Assembly: GCA_907163375.1 (NCBI GenBank)
Contig: CAJQUW010006313.1
Coordinates: forward strand, 115,331 to 179,330
Direction: 5' to 3'
DNA from: Prostheceraeus crozeri
Lineage: Eukaryota > Platyhelminthes > Polycladida > Euryleptidae
DNA length: 64,000 nt
Position numbers and translations under genes: made by a program
In this document: piece after piece, positions 47,743 to 58,559 of the stretch
Layout: every line of letters begins with the position of its first letter
Numbering within the stretch: position 1 is the first letter of the stretch
Notes under the pieces: model-generated
Databases searched by the model: none
Seen by the model: the letters and a program-made list of their open reading frames with translations, nothing else
What the model was told of the DNA's origin: nothing

Positions 47743-49121
47743 ACATCACAGAGATATCTATTATTTTAGTGATCAAGTGGTGTGTGTGTCCAGCTAAAAT
47801 TCTGCTTTTTTTAATTTTATTCTTTGAATTTAAATTTCCTGTGTCAAGGTTACTACTGGAAGCGACATGGAGAAGAGGGATTTGACTGAACTTTCCACTC
47901 GTTATTTGAAGTTGATGTTAAGGACGGTTCTCGACAACTACACCTTTTTTCACAAGATGTTAAAGCCAATTCTCCTGTCACATTTGTTCGACCTAACTGC
48001 TAAGGCACTTCAAATTATGGACTGGTACATAGGTTAATGAATTAGCCGTAGAAATTTTCGATTTACGTGAAAGACTTCATGTTTATCACAAACATTATCA
48101 AGCAACACATGAAGTTACTAAAACAGACTAATATAGGCCTATGCACACTCGATCCAATGACCATGACAGCTACCGTTCAAGTAACTACTTGGTAACTGTG
48201 TCACAGAAATCGCTATGCTCTTTCCCGTGACTTGGTGCTCACTTTGGCTTTGATTTTCTAATTTCTAATCTTGTCTAAGAAACAACATTTAACGAAGAAA
48301 ATAGGATGTATTTCACTCCTTTCAGTTTGATATGGCAGTAGCTAGACGAAAGGTGGAAGGGGTGCATAATACCAAATTGGAAAATCAAATATTTACCAGC
48401 TAAATTCAGTTGTTGAATCAGATAACGTAGGTCGAAAAGTGACATCAGGGCCCGTCGTAGAATACAATTAACAATATGTGCTCTGTGTCTGAGAACAATA
48501 AGTTTCAAAAAGTTGAAAATTTGAATGCATCAGGCCACAATTAAAAAATGGATAGGACTTTTCAATATTTCCTGATTGATATTATCAAAACAGAGCAAAG
48601 TCAACGCAAATATAATAGAAGCCATCTGTTAATCATGTATTCCGGCAACATCCGGCAGGAAATGATAACGCTAGATCACAAATTAGAGAAATCTCGGACA
48701 TCCTGTACATGACTTAGACTATAGACTACATAGACACAATGAGCTATAATTTATTGCATGATTACATGCCATGAACATAGCATAATCATGGAATAAGTTG
48801 TTGCATGTGAAAAATACAAAAAAGTGTTCAGTTGTGATTTCGATAATCCACTCCACGTCATATTCTAAAATGAATGAAGACCTAGGAGCTATACTGTAGA
48901 GCAGAAGAATTAAACATTTAATTTGACAAATGAGTTTCGATGAAATTAGTGACTTATTCTATTATGCTCGAAATTCAGGAATTTGAAGGATTTTAGTTCA
49001 GCGTCTACTAAGTGGACAACTTAACGCGAGGACACTATAATTTGAATGCAAATTAACTTCGTCATTCCACGTTATAATGCTCAATTCATGTAGGTAGAAT
49101 ATACACCAATATTTCACTTAC
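47743..49121. other. ELL intron sequence, no feature recognised
   Basis: Nothing recognised. Confidence 0.4.
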
Positions 49122-49247
49122 TGGTTCTTCTTAGCGTCAATTTCTGCGAGTTGAATCTTTTCTCGTGTCGCTGAGTATGTATCATCTGTGGCTTGTATTG
49201 TTAACTTCTTTTTAATTGACGCAAGACTCTGACAAAAGTTTGTTTCT
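49122..49247 (-). CDS. ELL: ELL elongation factor, N-terminal domain exon
   Basis: A ttttatttcag acceptor and a GTAAGT donor frame a 126-base exon. It reads ETNFCQSLASIKKKLTIQAT, DDTYSATREKIQLAEIDAKK and N. Vertebrate ELL has LGSIQDKITVCATDDSYQKA followed by RQSMAQAEEE at this place (recalled). The shared pattern SI-x-KLT(I/V)-x-ATDD-x-Y is strong. The first base completes a CG|A codon of the upstream exon, and the last two bases start a CA|G codon. Both junctions keep the frame. Confidence 0.92.
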
Positions 49248-50329
49248 CTGAAATAAAAGATGAGTTCAAAAATTCAGGTACTGGGATTTGTGGTCAAAAT
49301 ATGCATCGGACTGCTAGTTCCATATGATATGACCTCCAAAAGGTATGGTCTTGACATTTTGTCGCCACCGTCTACGAATAAATCGGTCACAGTATTTCAG
49401 AATTATGATTTATACATATTTTATCACCAAGAATATTTTCAAATTTGTTGATGATGCCTGCAGTAACCCACGGTATTTGCCAACTGATCGTTATGCCATT
49501 GGCATTACGTAGTATCAATATTTGAGTGATTCATTATCATTAACAGTTTATGTTTATTCACAACACCAGTTTGAAGGCATTTCCGTTCATTATGCTGTGC
49601 AGTATTCATTACATGTCATTCAATATCAACAAATGTACAAATTTGCAGTTTAATTTAAATTGTAATGATGCAGGGTGCACTGTATACCATATTTGCCTTC
49701 ACGAGTAGATCTCTTTTAACGGTCTATTACTTATCCCAGCTTACAGCTATGCAAAAGGAAAATGTCGCAAACGATCCTTCTACGTCGCACAACTTCTCTG
49801 TGTTATGTTGGTCAACCTGTTGACGGTGGAGTAGTTTGATTTGTAATGATATTTTATCTGTATTGGAGACACTATGAAACTAGTGTGGAACAGTTACGTT
49901 TTTCAGCGAAAATTGAACTTTAATTAGCGAACATGGTTATTCTGCATCACATGGCACTGGTCATCTATTTAAAGCAGATAACCAAGATAACACGGAAGAC
50001 CATGGTTTGCATTGGAAAGATATTGTTCACCATTGACTTACATGTATGTGTCGAATTTGAAACGAAGACAAGATCATTCAAAACGAAGATACGTTTCAAA
50101 GCTTTCGACTTAATTAAGTAGGCCTATAGCAAATATAACACACAGAAAGATCTATTTGCATTCATGCTTGAATTTTGATATGATGATTATAAACAACAGT
50201 CTTTCTTTTTTGCAAGGTATCTTAGAAGGTTGTTATTTTTTGCATTAACGATGACTTCAGTCGAAAGCTTTGCTTTCGTATTTTATTTGATCTTGTCTTC
50301 GTTTATAATTCAATTTGCATTAGATAATA
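49248..50329. other. ELL intron sequence, no feature recognised
   Basis: Lower part of the intron between 52368 and 49247. Nothing recognised. Confidence 0.4.
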
Positions 50330-50331
50330 TA

Positions 50332-51731
50332 CAGCCATGGCCGTTAATATTCGGACAGAGTTTATTGTTTACAATTTTCAACCGTTTGACCATAATCTTT
50401 AGTTGATAGCTTGTTTTGAGACTGATTAAGATTATATTGTTGATGGAATACTTTCTCCTGGTTCTGAAGAGTGCTCTGAAATCTGTAACCTGATCGGATT
50501 TTATGACAGACGTGGCGCAATTTTCTATCAGTACAGACTGGTCGTGACCACGAAGCCATCTATCAGATTTAGCGTTCTACTTTATTCTACGGGTATCTGT
50601 GGTTACGAATATCTGCGCAGATGGCATTGTGCTTGCAAGAAATCTGGTCAGCATCCGCCATTCGAAAGTCACTGAATTTAGAAAATTAAAATGAGAAAAA
50701 CTGAGCGATGCCGCCTTTTTTCTGCTGGCCTCAAATCACGTCGAAGGTCATTCTTCAGAGCGCTACAGCGTCTATGGCGACTAAATTTTGCAGAACACTA
50801 TGCCAATCATTCTGAAGACGTCTGAACGTGTCATATATTCTGATGAATCAAAGTTTGACTTCTATGGCACTCGTGGTTCTGTTAAAGTTCGGCGTCGTGT
50901 TGGATAGTGGTAAAAATCCTGATATTTTCTACCTACCTTGAAGCATTCTGCGTCTGTAATGATCTGGGATTGCATGTCCGACAACATGGTCTCGGCCGAT
51001 TGTGTGTTCTTGAATAAAATTAACCAGTAAATGCAGTTCGTTTTCTCAAGATTCTCAACCGAGAACTGAAACTGACTCGACGGGATCCACACGAGAACTC
51101 TGTATTCCAAGATGACAACGACCTTTATCATAGAGCCAAGTCAGTGTTGAAGTGGTTCGAAGACAACAGCGTCGATGGAATCAATGATTGGCCGGGACGG
51201 AGTACCGACATATACCCAATAAAAAGTTTGTGGAGCACATTTGGAAATGTTTTTCACCGGAGAGCTCCATCAAGCAGGAGTGAATTCGTGTCACACAATC
51301 CTTCATGGATGGCTTCCAGTTTAATTCAGTAAAAAAAGATCTCCAAAATCTGCGTCTCTTATGTTCCAAGACGTTTACGAACGATTATTCGTTCACGCGG
51401 TTTTGCAAAGGCACCAAGATGAGAGTGATTTAGAATTTCCATAATATTAGATTTTGGTATAGTAAGATATTTAAATACGCATGTACAAGTAAATTACTAC
51501 ATATTTTTTAATTTCACGCATTTTTCATACTAAATTACTTTGCTGATTTAACATTGTCATGTCGAGAAATCAGGCAAATAATAAGTACATCTTCTTCAAA
51601 TAATGGCTCATTATCATTTATGACCAAAAATAGATCAGCAACTGCGAAATCAAATACGACAAATAGATTAAATTCAGTCAAATTGCAAGATTAATGAAAT
51701 CAACCTGTCCGGATAATAATGACGACGGCTG
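50332..51731 (+). mobile_element. Tc1/mariner-like transposon, 1.4 kb, dead
   Basis: Inverted ends of about 27 bp begin cagccatggccg at 50332 and end gacgacggctg at 51731, with about 20 of 27 positions matching. They are flanked by TA at 50330-50331 and 51732-51733. A degraded Tc1-type transposase lies on the plus strand between them. Confidence 0.85.
50690..51430 (+). pseudogene. Tc1-like transposase remnant
   Basis: Readable blocks in order are RLWRLNFAEHYANHSEDV, then SDESKFDFYGTRGSVKVRRR (about 50840-50900; SDESKF is the first catalytic D region) and SVMIWDCMSDNM (about 50955-50990). QDDNDLYHRAKSVLKWFEDN (about 51105-51165; the second D region, with the usual QDNDPKH changed) and STDIYPIKSLWSTFGN (the DLNPIE region, with the acidic residue changed) follow. 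The end is MFQDVYERLFVHAV. At least six stops or frame changes and altered catalytic positions make it dead. It once cut and pasted the element at TA sites. Confidence 0.85.
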
Positions 51732-51779
51732 TATATTCCAATACATTGGTCTAGCCATGGAGTGCTGCAATCGAAAAAT

Positions 51780-51990
51780 TGAAGACTAGACATCACAATT
51801 CGGTTTAAAAAAAATCAATGTCTCCGGCTTCCACGGGGTAGAAATGAAATTTGGCTTGCCGGCTGGGAATCGAACTGCTAACGCGGCGTGAAGATCACAA
51901 AGACGAGGGAAGCAAACTCTCCAAGATCGTGTCAGGAGCAGGCAAAGCTTTCCACGCGCATTGTGACGCCATCTTCCTGGTTTGTTTTTA
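51780..51990 (-). mobile_element. tRNA-derived SINE fragment
   Basis: On the minus strand gcagttcgattcccagccgg (51855-51874) contains a perfect RNA polymerase III B box, GTTCGATTCC. The A box expected about 35-45 bases upstream is not clear. The forward frames of 89-110 codons over this stretch are by-products. Confidence 0.55.
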
Positions 51991-52085
51991 TAACAATAGA
52001 AACTGCTTCCAGGCGACTCGATTTAATAACAGCATTGAATTGTTATCGATTTTCCGAGGTTGCCTGGAAGCAGCTGCTATTATTA
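51991..52085. ncRNA. 95-base hairpin, pre-miRNA-like candidate
   Basis: ctgcttccaggc (52003-52014) pairs perfectly with gcctggaagcag (52062-52073). A small bulge follows, then ctcg with cgag, and ataac (52026-52030) with gttat (52042-52046) around an 11-base loop. Outside, aatag (51995-51999) pairs with ctatt (52077-52081) beyond a 3x3 internal loop. Size, loop and small bulges fit an animal microRNA precursor. It lies in the ELL intron, so either strand could be the source. It might also be part of the neighbouring SINE-type repeat. Confidence 0.4.
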
Positions 52086-52367
52086 TTACGATTCGGGCCC
52101 ATTTTGTTCATCAGGAGAATATCTTGTATAGGTACAGCATATCAACAATCTATTTAACACAAATTATTTCACTGAAAACCTGAACAGCTAAATAGAAAAT
52201 AGACAGGATGGTTGACTTCTACGTATTCTCTAACTTAGTATTCATAGATATTGCTGATTCTTCCTGACGTGCGCGATTCCACATCAGGCCATCGATCTAA
52301 CTATTCCGATTTCTATGGTTTCTATTGGATATATTAAAGTTCGATGGTCTGATGTTTTAGAACTCAC

Positions 52368-52525
52368 CGGGATCTTCGAACACAATCTAAGCTGCCTTTG
52401 GGATCAATTTTCATGTCGGAGGAGATTATATTGAACGTTCGTTTGTCATTGTTTTGTGATATAGTTAGGCTACCTGTGTTACCATCTTTCATATACAGTT
52501 CCAGTTTGCATGAATCGCTTTCAGA
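52368..52525 (-). CDS. ELL: ELL elongation factor, N-terminal domain exon (most upstream found)
   Basis: The 158-base exon follows a tattttatttcag acceptor and ends at GTGAGT. It opens on a codon boundary with SESDSCKLELYMKDGNTGSL and ends with FNIISSDMKIDPKGSLDCVR and RS(R). Vertebrate ELL has the pattern IRFQGSQGHISIP...[21 protein letters not shown] here (recalled), so the G-x-ISI, RTF and PxGSxDC positions line up. About 45 N-terminal residues are missing. They should lie in one or more upstream exons at higher coordinates, ending in phase 0, and were not found up to 64000. The Ty3/Gypsy element at 55.1 kb may sit in the first intron or upstream of the gene. Confidence 0.9.
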
Positions 52526-55140
52526 CTGAAATAAAATATGAAAATAAGGATAATAGAATATGAAGAAATAGCGGACCGATAATCTTTTAATCAGGCCTAC
52601 ATTCGATTACATAGGCTACATAAGACTGGTTATATCTTTGTTCCTTTCAAAATTAACAATCATGTTTACAAAATTAATGATGAATGAAGTTAACGTTATG
52701 ACAGACATGCACCTACACTGACACATCAGTAGTTCTGCACATGTGTCACGTAGTGTAAGTCAAAGTTATCAAGAGTTCACTGAAACCACGTCCACGCATG
52801 TAACATTAGATTTTCCTCTACCAAAGTATTTCAATATTTAATAATTCCGTCGTTGATGTACCAGATGAACTACTTATCTTGAAAGTTACAACTAATAGAA
52901 AAAACATTCCTTTTGCTGACATGACACATGACTTTGACACAGGGGTGAGAATAATTTAGAGAGATGAAAAATCCGAAAAAATGAGCAATGGAGCAGCTCA
53001 AACGTTTGAAATGTACAACTAATCTGAGGGTTCTTCCCCCTGTTCATCTGAACCAATGCCCAATCTCAAGGATGATTTTGTAGTTGTCGTAGCGATGAAG
53101 TTGGTGGAATTGCTATAACTTTATTCATCAATTAAATAAAATTCATCACGAAACATAGTGATCTTTGAAATTGAAAAGGAAGATGTCCAGACTTGAAGAA
53201 TTAAGCAATATCTCATTAAGCTCATTTATCCTGGCTTTGTCGTGCGGTCGACAATCAGACTGCAGAGTGCGATTTCGCCTAGATATAGAATGTTTAAAGA
53301 TGTCCACAGCAAAGGAAATTGCTGCATAAATTTTTCTCGTCTGTTGACATTTTTCTATTCTAGGCCCAGACGAACTGGCACTCTGCAATATTTCATAAAT
53401 GCAGTTTTAAGTTTGCCTTGGTGCTAGAAACTTTCACTAAAGTCCATGAACTGAATTTTTTCAGGGCTTCTACAGAATCTCTATTTTCAGTTCTTATAGG
53501 TACAACCTGCGGCCTCAAAGTGGCGAAAGGGTGAAAACGGAGTCGCAATAAGACTGTCGTCTAAAGTTCATGCTTCTAGTCACTACTTTGTCGGAAAGGC
53601 TTATTGTCGGCCGTTTGCAACCGTGCACCGGTTAACTAACAGGCTCAGGAATATCATTTTACTGGTCACTGAATCCATTAGTGTCTGATTAATTATTCAT
53701 TCTGAATCTCCACTTAGTATTTTTAATATGTGTGGTAGGCTTCGGCCGTCTCAATTAGCAGCACCCTCTGGTTTCCCAGATATAAAGAGTCATCAGATGT
53801 TTCATGTTGTTGAATTAGGTTTATTTTCTTGCACAAATTGGCACATTTGCGGTGAAACTTTCCTTCATCTCTTCTTGTTCTCTTCTGCACTTCCCCATAT
53901 GTTGCAGGTAAAGATGTGGCAGATACAACGTATTCACAAAAATATGGGCGCTAGTCAGAGAGTCACGAACCCAGTGGTAATGCTTTGAGAGGGAGGCACG
54001 GTTAACTGGTTGAAAAAAAGGCGATGCAGCTCCACTGACACGGACATGTGTGGGTAGCTTTGCAGAGGGGTCCGTGTAGAGCCCGTATAGCAGCATCAGG
54101 CTCCTCTGTGGCCTACCTGACTTGCAGGTTGATACGGAAAATTTTGATTTCTCCAAGTTTTTGCGACATGCAATGTGTCTATAAGTGTCTTTTTACATAG
54201 TATTTATTACAGCTATGAATTGTAATTCCATTGTTACTATTATGTATTTTTTTTGATGCCTTCCTATGCTTCGCGCATCATTTTCTTGCACGGCATAATT
54301 TGTGTTTAAATAGTGTATGACAATAATAAAGACACACAAGAAACGTAGCCAACCCTTCAAGCTCAAAATCCATCTCAATATCAGTTTCAGCAGTGAAAGA
54401 CGACTGAGGTCCAATGACGACGACATCAACATCCACCAATATAAATATCATCAATATCTCTGGTGCTGTCGAAAACCAGGCTAGATCCCAGTGTGTCATC
54501 TAGCAATGTTACTCCTGATGGATACATTTTTCACCGAATTAATAAGGCATTTTGTCATGGTCATTGAGTTAATGTCAAAAGTCTTCACTTAAGAAGGCCT
54601 TGCAGCTAAGAGGACACAAGGCGTGAATAGGCCTCTTTTGTCTTCATTGCGCCGATACAGAAAACCAACCTTCTTTAGTTTTTTCTGTCACTCTCCATCA
54701 ACCAATGCCGATATTTTCAATAGGGGAGCACTGATTAATCGGCCAATTATTTTTTGCCGAATCTTTGATGTCTGAAGCCTTGATTTCCCATCTCCAGTCC
54801 CATGTCCTCCGGTTTTCCACTTCCAATCCATTCTCTTGTCCTCTGATTTTTTCACAAGTGCATGAACGCTCAGCGTCCGTTATACCCAATTATGTCCCTC
54901 AAGTCTCCTGAACTCTGGGCATTTACGCATGCCTGTGTTTCACTTCCAGACATTCACGTTCGTTCCTATCTTATCCAAGCCATTGTAATTCACACTTTCT
55001 TACTACGACAGCTGTGTTTTTCAATTGTAACTTGTGATTTTCATTATCCGAAATAAACACATTATTATTATCGTCTGCTAAGTGATCGCATGGGCTTTGA
55101 CTCGATCCGAAGGGGACCTTCTAGCATCTGTGATTCATCG
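52526..55140. other. no gene recognised; repeat-derived tail near 54.7-55.1 kb
   Basis: The missing N-terminal ELL exon was looked for here and not found. The 111-codon minus-strand frame at 53821-54156 is not recognisable. Near 54724-54760, cactgattaatcggccaatt resembles a hAT end. At about 55040-55075 aaataaacacattattattat resembles a LINE-type tail. Both are weak. Confidence 0.35.
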
Positions 55141-55145
55141 TTGGT

Positions 55146-55300
55146 TAGACAATATCTCATCGGACTTGTAAGCATCTTTGTGTTTTGATGTATAACTTCA
55201 CGTACGTGAAATGACAACGCGTAGCTCTAGTTGCAACCTTGCCTTTCAGCTTTGTTCATTCACAATAAATTTATCAATCGAAAAAGCGTGTGCTTATTTA
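55146..55300 (+). repeat. 5' LTR of the Ty3/Gypsy element
   Basis: The 155-bp LTR begins tagacaata and ends gtgcttattta, so it has TA...TA rather than the usual TG...CA ends. It contains the 14-bp palindrome ttcacgtacgtgaa (55197-55210) and a polyadenylation signal aataaa at about 55264-55269. The short length is unusual but known in the group. Confidence 0.92.
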
Positions 55301-55310
55301 TGAACAAAGC
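55300..55310 (+). promoter_or_regulatory. putative self-priming primer-binding site
   Basis: atgaacaaagc, starting at the last base of the 5' LTR, is the exact reverse complement of gctttgttcat at 55249-55259 inside the LTR. No tRNA-type TGG start is present. Tf1 and sushi elements prime reverse transcription by pairing this site with the 5' end of their own RNA. The layout fits if transcription starts near 55249, which would also put the aataaa signal inside R. The start site is inferred. Confidence 0.5.
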
Positions 55311-55313
55311 ACG

Positions 55314-57020
55314 ATGCCAATCTACGACTGTCCGTTCCCGCTCTGTGGATACCAAACTTCTGACGTATCCGACACATTGGCAGCTACACTACTGCAAATA
55401 CACGCCTCTGGAACACACGTCAGCTCGCCCACATCATCCACGACATCCAGCGCTACAGCAAAGATGGATCGGGTACGCCGTCCAACTGTCTCATCGGCCG
55501 GTTCAAGCGAAGACTGGTCATACTTCCTCACCCGCTGGCAGGACTATAAGGATGCCACCAAGCTCATTGGGAAGGATGTCATCATACAGCTATTAGAATG
55601 TTGTGACGAAGACCTTCGAAAAGATCTCACACGTTCGGTGGACGGCAGCCTAATTAATCTATCCGAAACAAATGTGTTAGCGGCGATGAAGACTCTGGCC
55701 GTCAGAGAGAAAAACACTATGGTTGCCCGAGTTGCCCTCTACGAAATGCGACAGGATCGCGATGAAACAATTCGATCATTCGGCGCTCGCATCCGCGGAC
55801 AAGCTGGTGTATGCAAGTACGCAATGGAATGCACTAGCTGTAAATCGAGCGTAAACTACACAAACCAAATTCTTCGCGACGTCTTTATCCGTGGTGTGGC
55901 TGATTCGGAGATTCAACTGGAACTGCTTGGCCACACAAACGAAAACATGTCCCTAGAAGCAGTGTTTCAGTTCATCGAAGCAAAAGAAGCTAGAAAACGT
56001 TCCGCAAACAAGCTTCTTGAGACGCAGGGAGCAACAGCAGCCATGGCCCGCAGTCAATATCGCCGTCAACAAACGAAAGATCTTCGTGAAGCCAAAATCA
56101 ACGGTGCAGATATCTGCTCTTACTGTGGTCGTCGAGGACATGGACAGAATGCTCCACCTGCCTACAGAAAAAATCACTGCCCTGCTTATAATCAGCAGTG
56201 TGACTCACGCAGTCGTCTCCATCACGTCAGTAAGATGTGTCGCAGTAAAGACGGGACAAAACCCCCTGTCCCCGAGGAATCTGCGATCTTCGATACTCTC
56301 TGTGCCTCAACCCAGGACACATCTAATTGCAGTATCGCTTTAGACCATCATCTCTACTGTGAACTCAATGATCGCTGGAAGCGAGGGCCTTCGAAAGAAC
56401 AACCAGTTGTCGAAATCAACGCGTCAACCCACACTGAAGACTACCATGCCCTTGGATTACAACTCTCCGTACCACCAGCATCTATCCGACTTAATGCTAT
56501 CGCTGATACTGGTTGCCAAAGCTTCCTCATCGGAACCAACCTTACTGGACGACTCGGAATGTCGAACTCTCAACTAGTTCCGGTCAGGATGCGAATGCGA
56601 GCGGTTAATGAACACAGTATTGGCATCCTTGGTGCTGTCATTCTCCGACTTTCCGGCAAATCCTCGAGCGGGCAAACCTACGAAACTTGCGTAATAACCT
56701 ATGTGACTGACGACTCAGACAAACTGTTTATCAGTCGAGAAGCTTGCAACCAAACTCGGCCTAATATCGGACACTTTTCCGACAATCGGAGAAGCTGCCT
56801 CGAGCCAGCCAGCGTCCCCTGCAGCCACTGCCAGCAGTACGTCGGACTCAGCCATCACAGCTCAATGCCAATGCCCCACGCCGCAACCCTCGGCCTGAGA
56901 AACCGACGACCCTACCTTTCCCAGCAACTGCAGAGAACCGCGAACGTCTTCAAACATGGCTGCTACAACACTACAAGTCAAGCACGTTCATCGTTTGCGA
57001 TCGCCAACCGCTTCCAATGA
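55314..57020 (+). pseudogene. gag and protease region of the Ty3/Gypsy fossil
   Basis: The first ATG after the primer site opens MPIYDCPFPLCGY, a Cys/His-type start seen in related gag proteins of marine animals. A capsid-like helical region follows (RWQDYKDATKLIGKDVIIQL, then FGARIRGQAGVCKY). Then come a zinc knuckle CSYCGRRGHG (about 56115) and a second Cys-rich block (about 56180-56250). The aspartic protease signature ADTGCQSFLIG is at about 56500-56530. The capsid packages the RNA and the protease would process the polyprotein. It is part of a broken element. Confidence 0.85.
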
Positions 57021-58400
57021 TGGAGGGACCACCTTTACGAATCATGATCGATCCAAATGCGGAACCTGTCGCGTTTCACACACCTATTCCGGTCCCCCTT
57101 CATTGGCAAGATGACGTTAAAGCTGGTCTACTCCAGGACACACGTCTTGGTGTTATAGAACCAGTGCCGGTCGGTGAACCTGTCACCTGGTGTCATCGCA
57201 TGGTTATCTGTGCAAAGAAAAACGGTCAACCACGACGCACCGTAGATTTCCAACCTCAATTCATTTGCCACTCGCGAAACTCATCATACACAATCGCCGT
57301 ATCATCAGGCCCGCTCCGTGCCTCCAAACAAGGTGAAAACGGTGTTTGACTGCTGGAATGGTTATCACAGTGTCCCACTTCATGAAAACGACCGTCACCT
57401 TACGACTTTCATCACACCATGGGGACGATTTCGCTATCGTGTCGCACCTCAAGGATACATCGCATCCGGTGATGGCTACTCGAGAAGATTCGACGAAATT
57501 GTCACCGACATCCCAAATAAAACGAAGTGCATCGACGACACACTTTTATGGTCGGATAGCATTGAAGAAAGCTTTTTTCAAGCTGTTGAGTGGCTAGACA
57601 CTTGCGGACGCCACGGAATAACACTCAATCCCGACAAATTCGTCTTCGCGTCTCACACCGTCACATTTGCCGGATTCGAAATCTCCACAGACAGCGTTCG
57701 TCCTTGTCGCCGATTCCTTGACGCCATTCAAAATTTCCCAAAACCGAAAAATGTTTCGGACATCCGCTCCTGGTTCGGCCTTATCAACCAAGTCGCCTAC
57801 GCTTTCACATCCACTGAACGCATACTTCCTTTCCGCCATCTGCTAAAACCCAACACACCCTTCCAATGGAGCGATGAACTGAGTCTGCTGTTCGAGGAGT
57901 CAAAGGCCATTATCTTGGGTGAAATTGAAGAAGGTGTACGTATCTTCGACAAAAGCAAACCTACTTGCTTAGCCACCGATTGGTCGAAATCAGGCATCGG
58001 CTTCTGGCTCCTTCAAAAGCACTGCTCCTGTGACCGTACCACGCCCTTCTGTTGCCCAGTTGGTTGGAAGACGACTCTAGTGGGCAGTCGATTCACTCAC
58101 AGCGCTGAATCCGATATGCCTCCGATCGAAGGCGAGGCACTCGCTGTTGCAGATGCCCTCGAGAAAACGCGTTTTTTCGTCCTTGGTTGCCACCACCTCA
58201 CTATCGCCGTTGACCATAAGCCACTCCTCAAAGTTTTTGGCGACCGCTCTCTAGACGATATCCCTAACAACCGACTTAGGAACCTGAAGGAAAAGACCCT
58301 TCGCTACAGATTTACAATGGTCCACATACCTGGTGTGAAGCACAAAGCCGCTGACACCCTCTCTCGCTTCCCATCTGGCCCACTGAACCGGAACTCATGC
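57020..58400 (+). pseudogene. reverse transcriptase and RNase H region of the Ty3/Gypsy fossil
   Basis: Recognisable parts in order are PVPLHWQDDVKAGLL, RRTVDFQ, and the palm block with CIDDTLLW (about 57528-57550) as the active-site aspartate pair. FAGFEIS and the thumb DIRSWFGLINQVAYAF follow. RNase H follows with ATDWSKSGIGFWLLQ (about 57975) and DHKPLLKVFG (about 58212). These are standard for Ty3/Gypsy pol and copy the RNA into DNA. The region is part of a broken element. Confidence 0.85.
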
Positions 58401-58559
58401 CGCTACCAGACGACGTGGCATACAGCAACGAATCGCACCTCTTTCCATTCACGTCCCTCATTCGCTCTGAAGAACATTCACCGTCGATCTCCGACGACGA
58501 TCTCGTCTTCGCCGCCGCATCAGCCCTTGACTCGTTGCAACCTAACGCTATCACTTGGA

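Noticed and set aside
51851-52183. 110-codon plus-strand frame
   Set aside because: It runs through a minus-strand SINE with a B box and the 52-kb hairpin, and shows no protein-like pattern.
53821-54156. 111-codon minus-strand frame, considered as the missing N-terminal ELL exon
   Set aside because: The sequence does not resemble the ELL N terminus, and no donor in the needed phase ends it.
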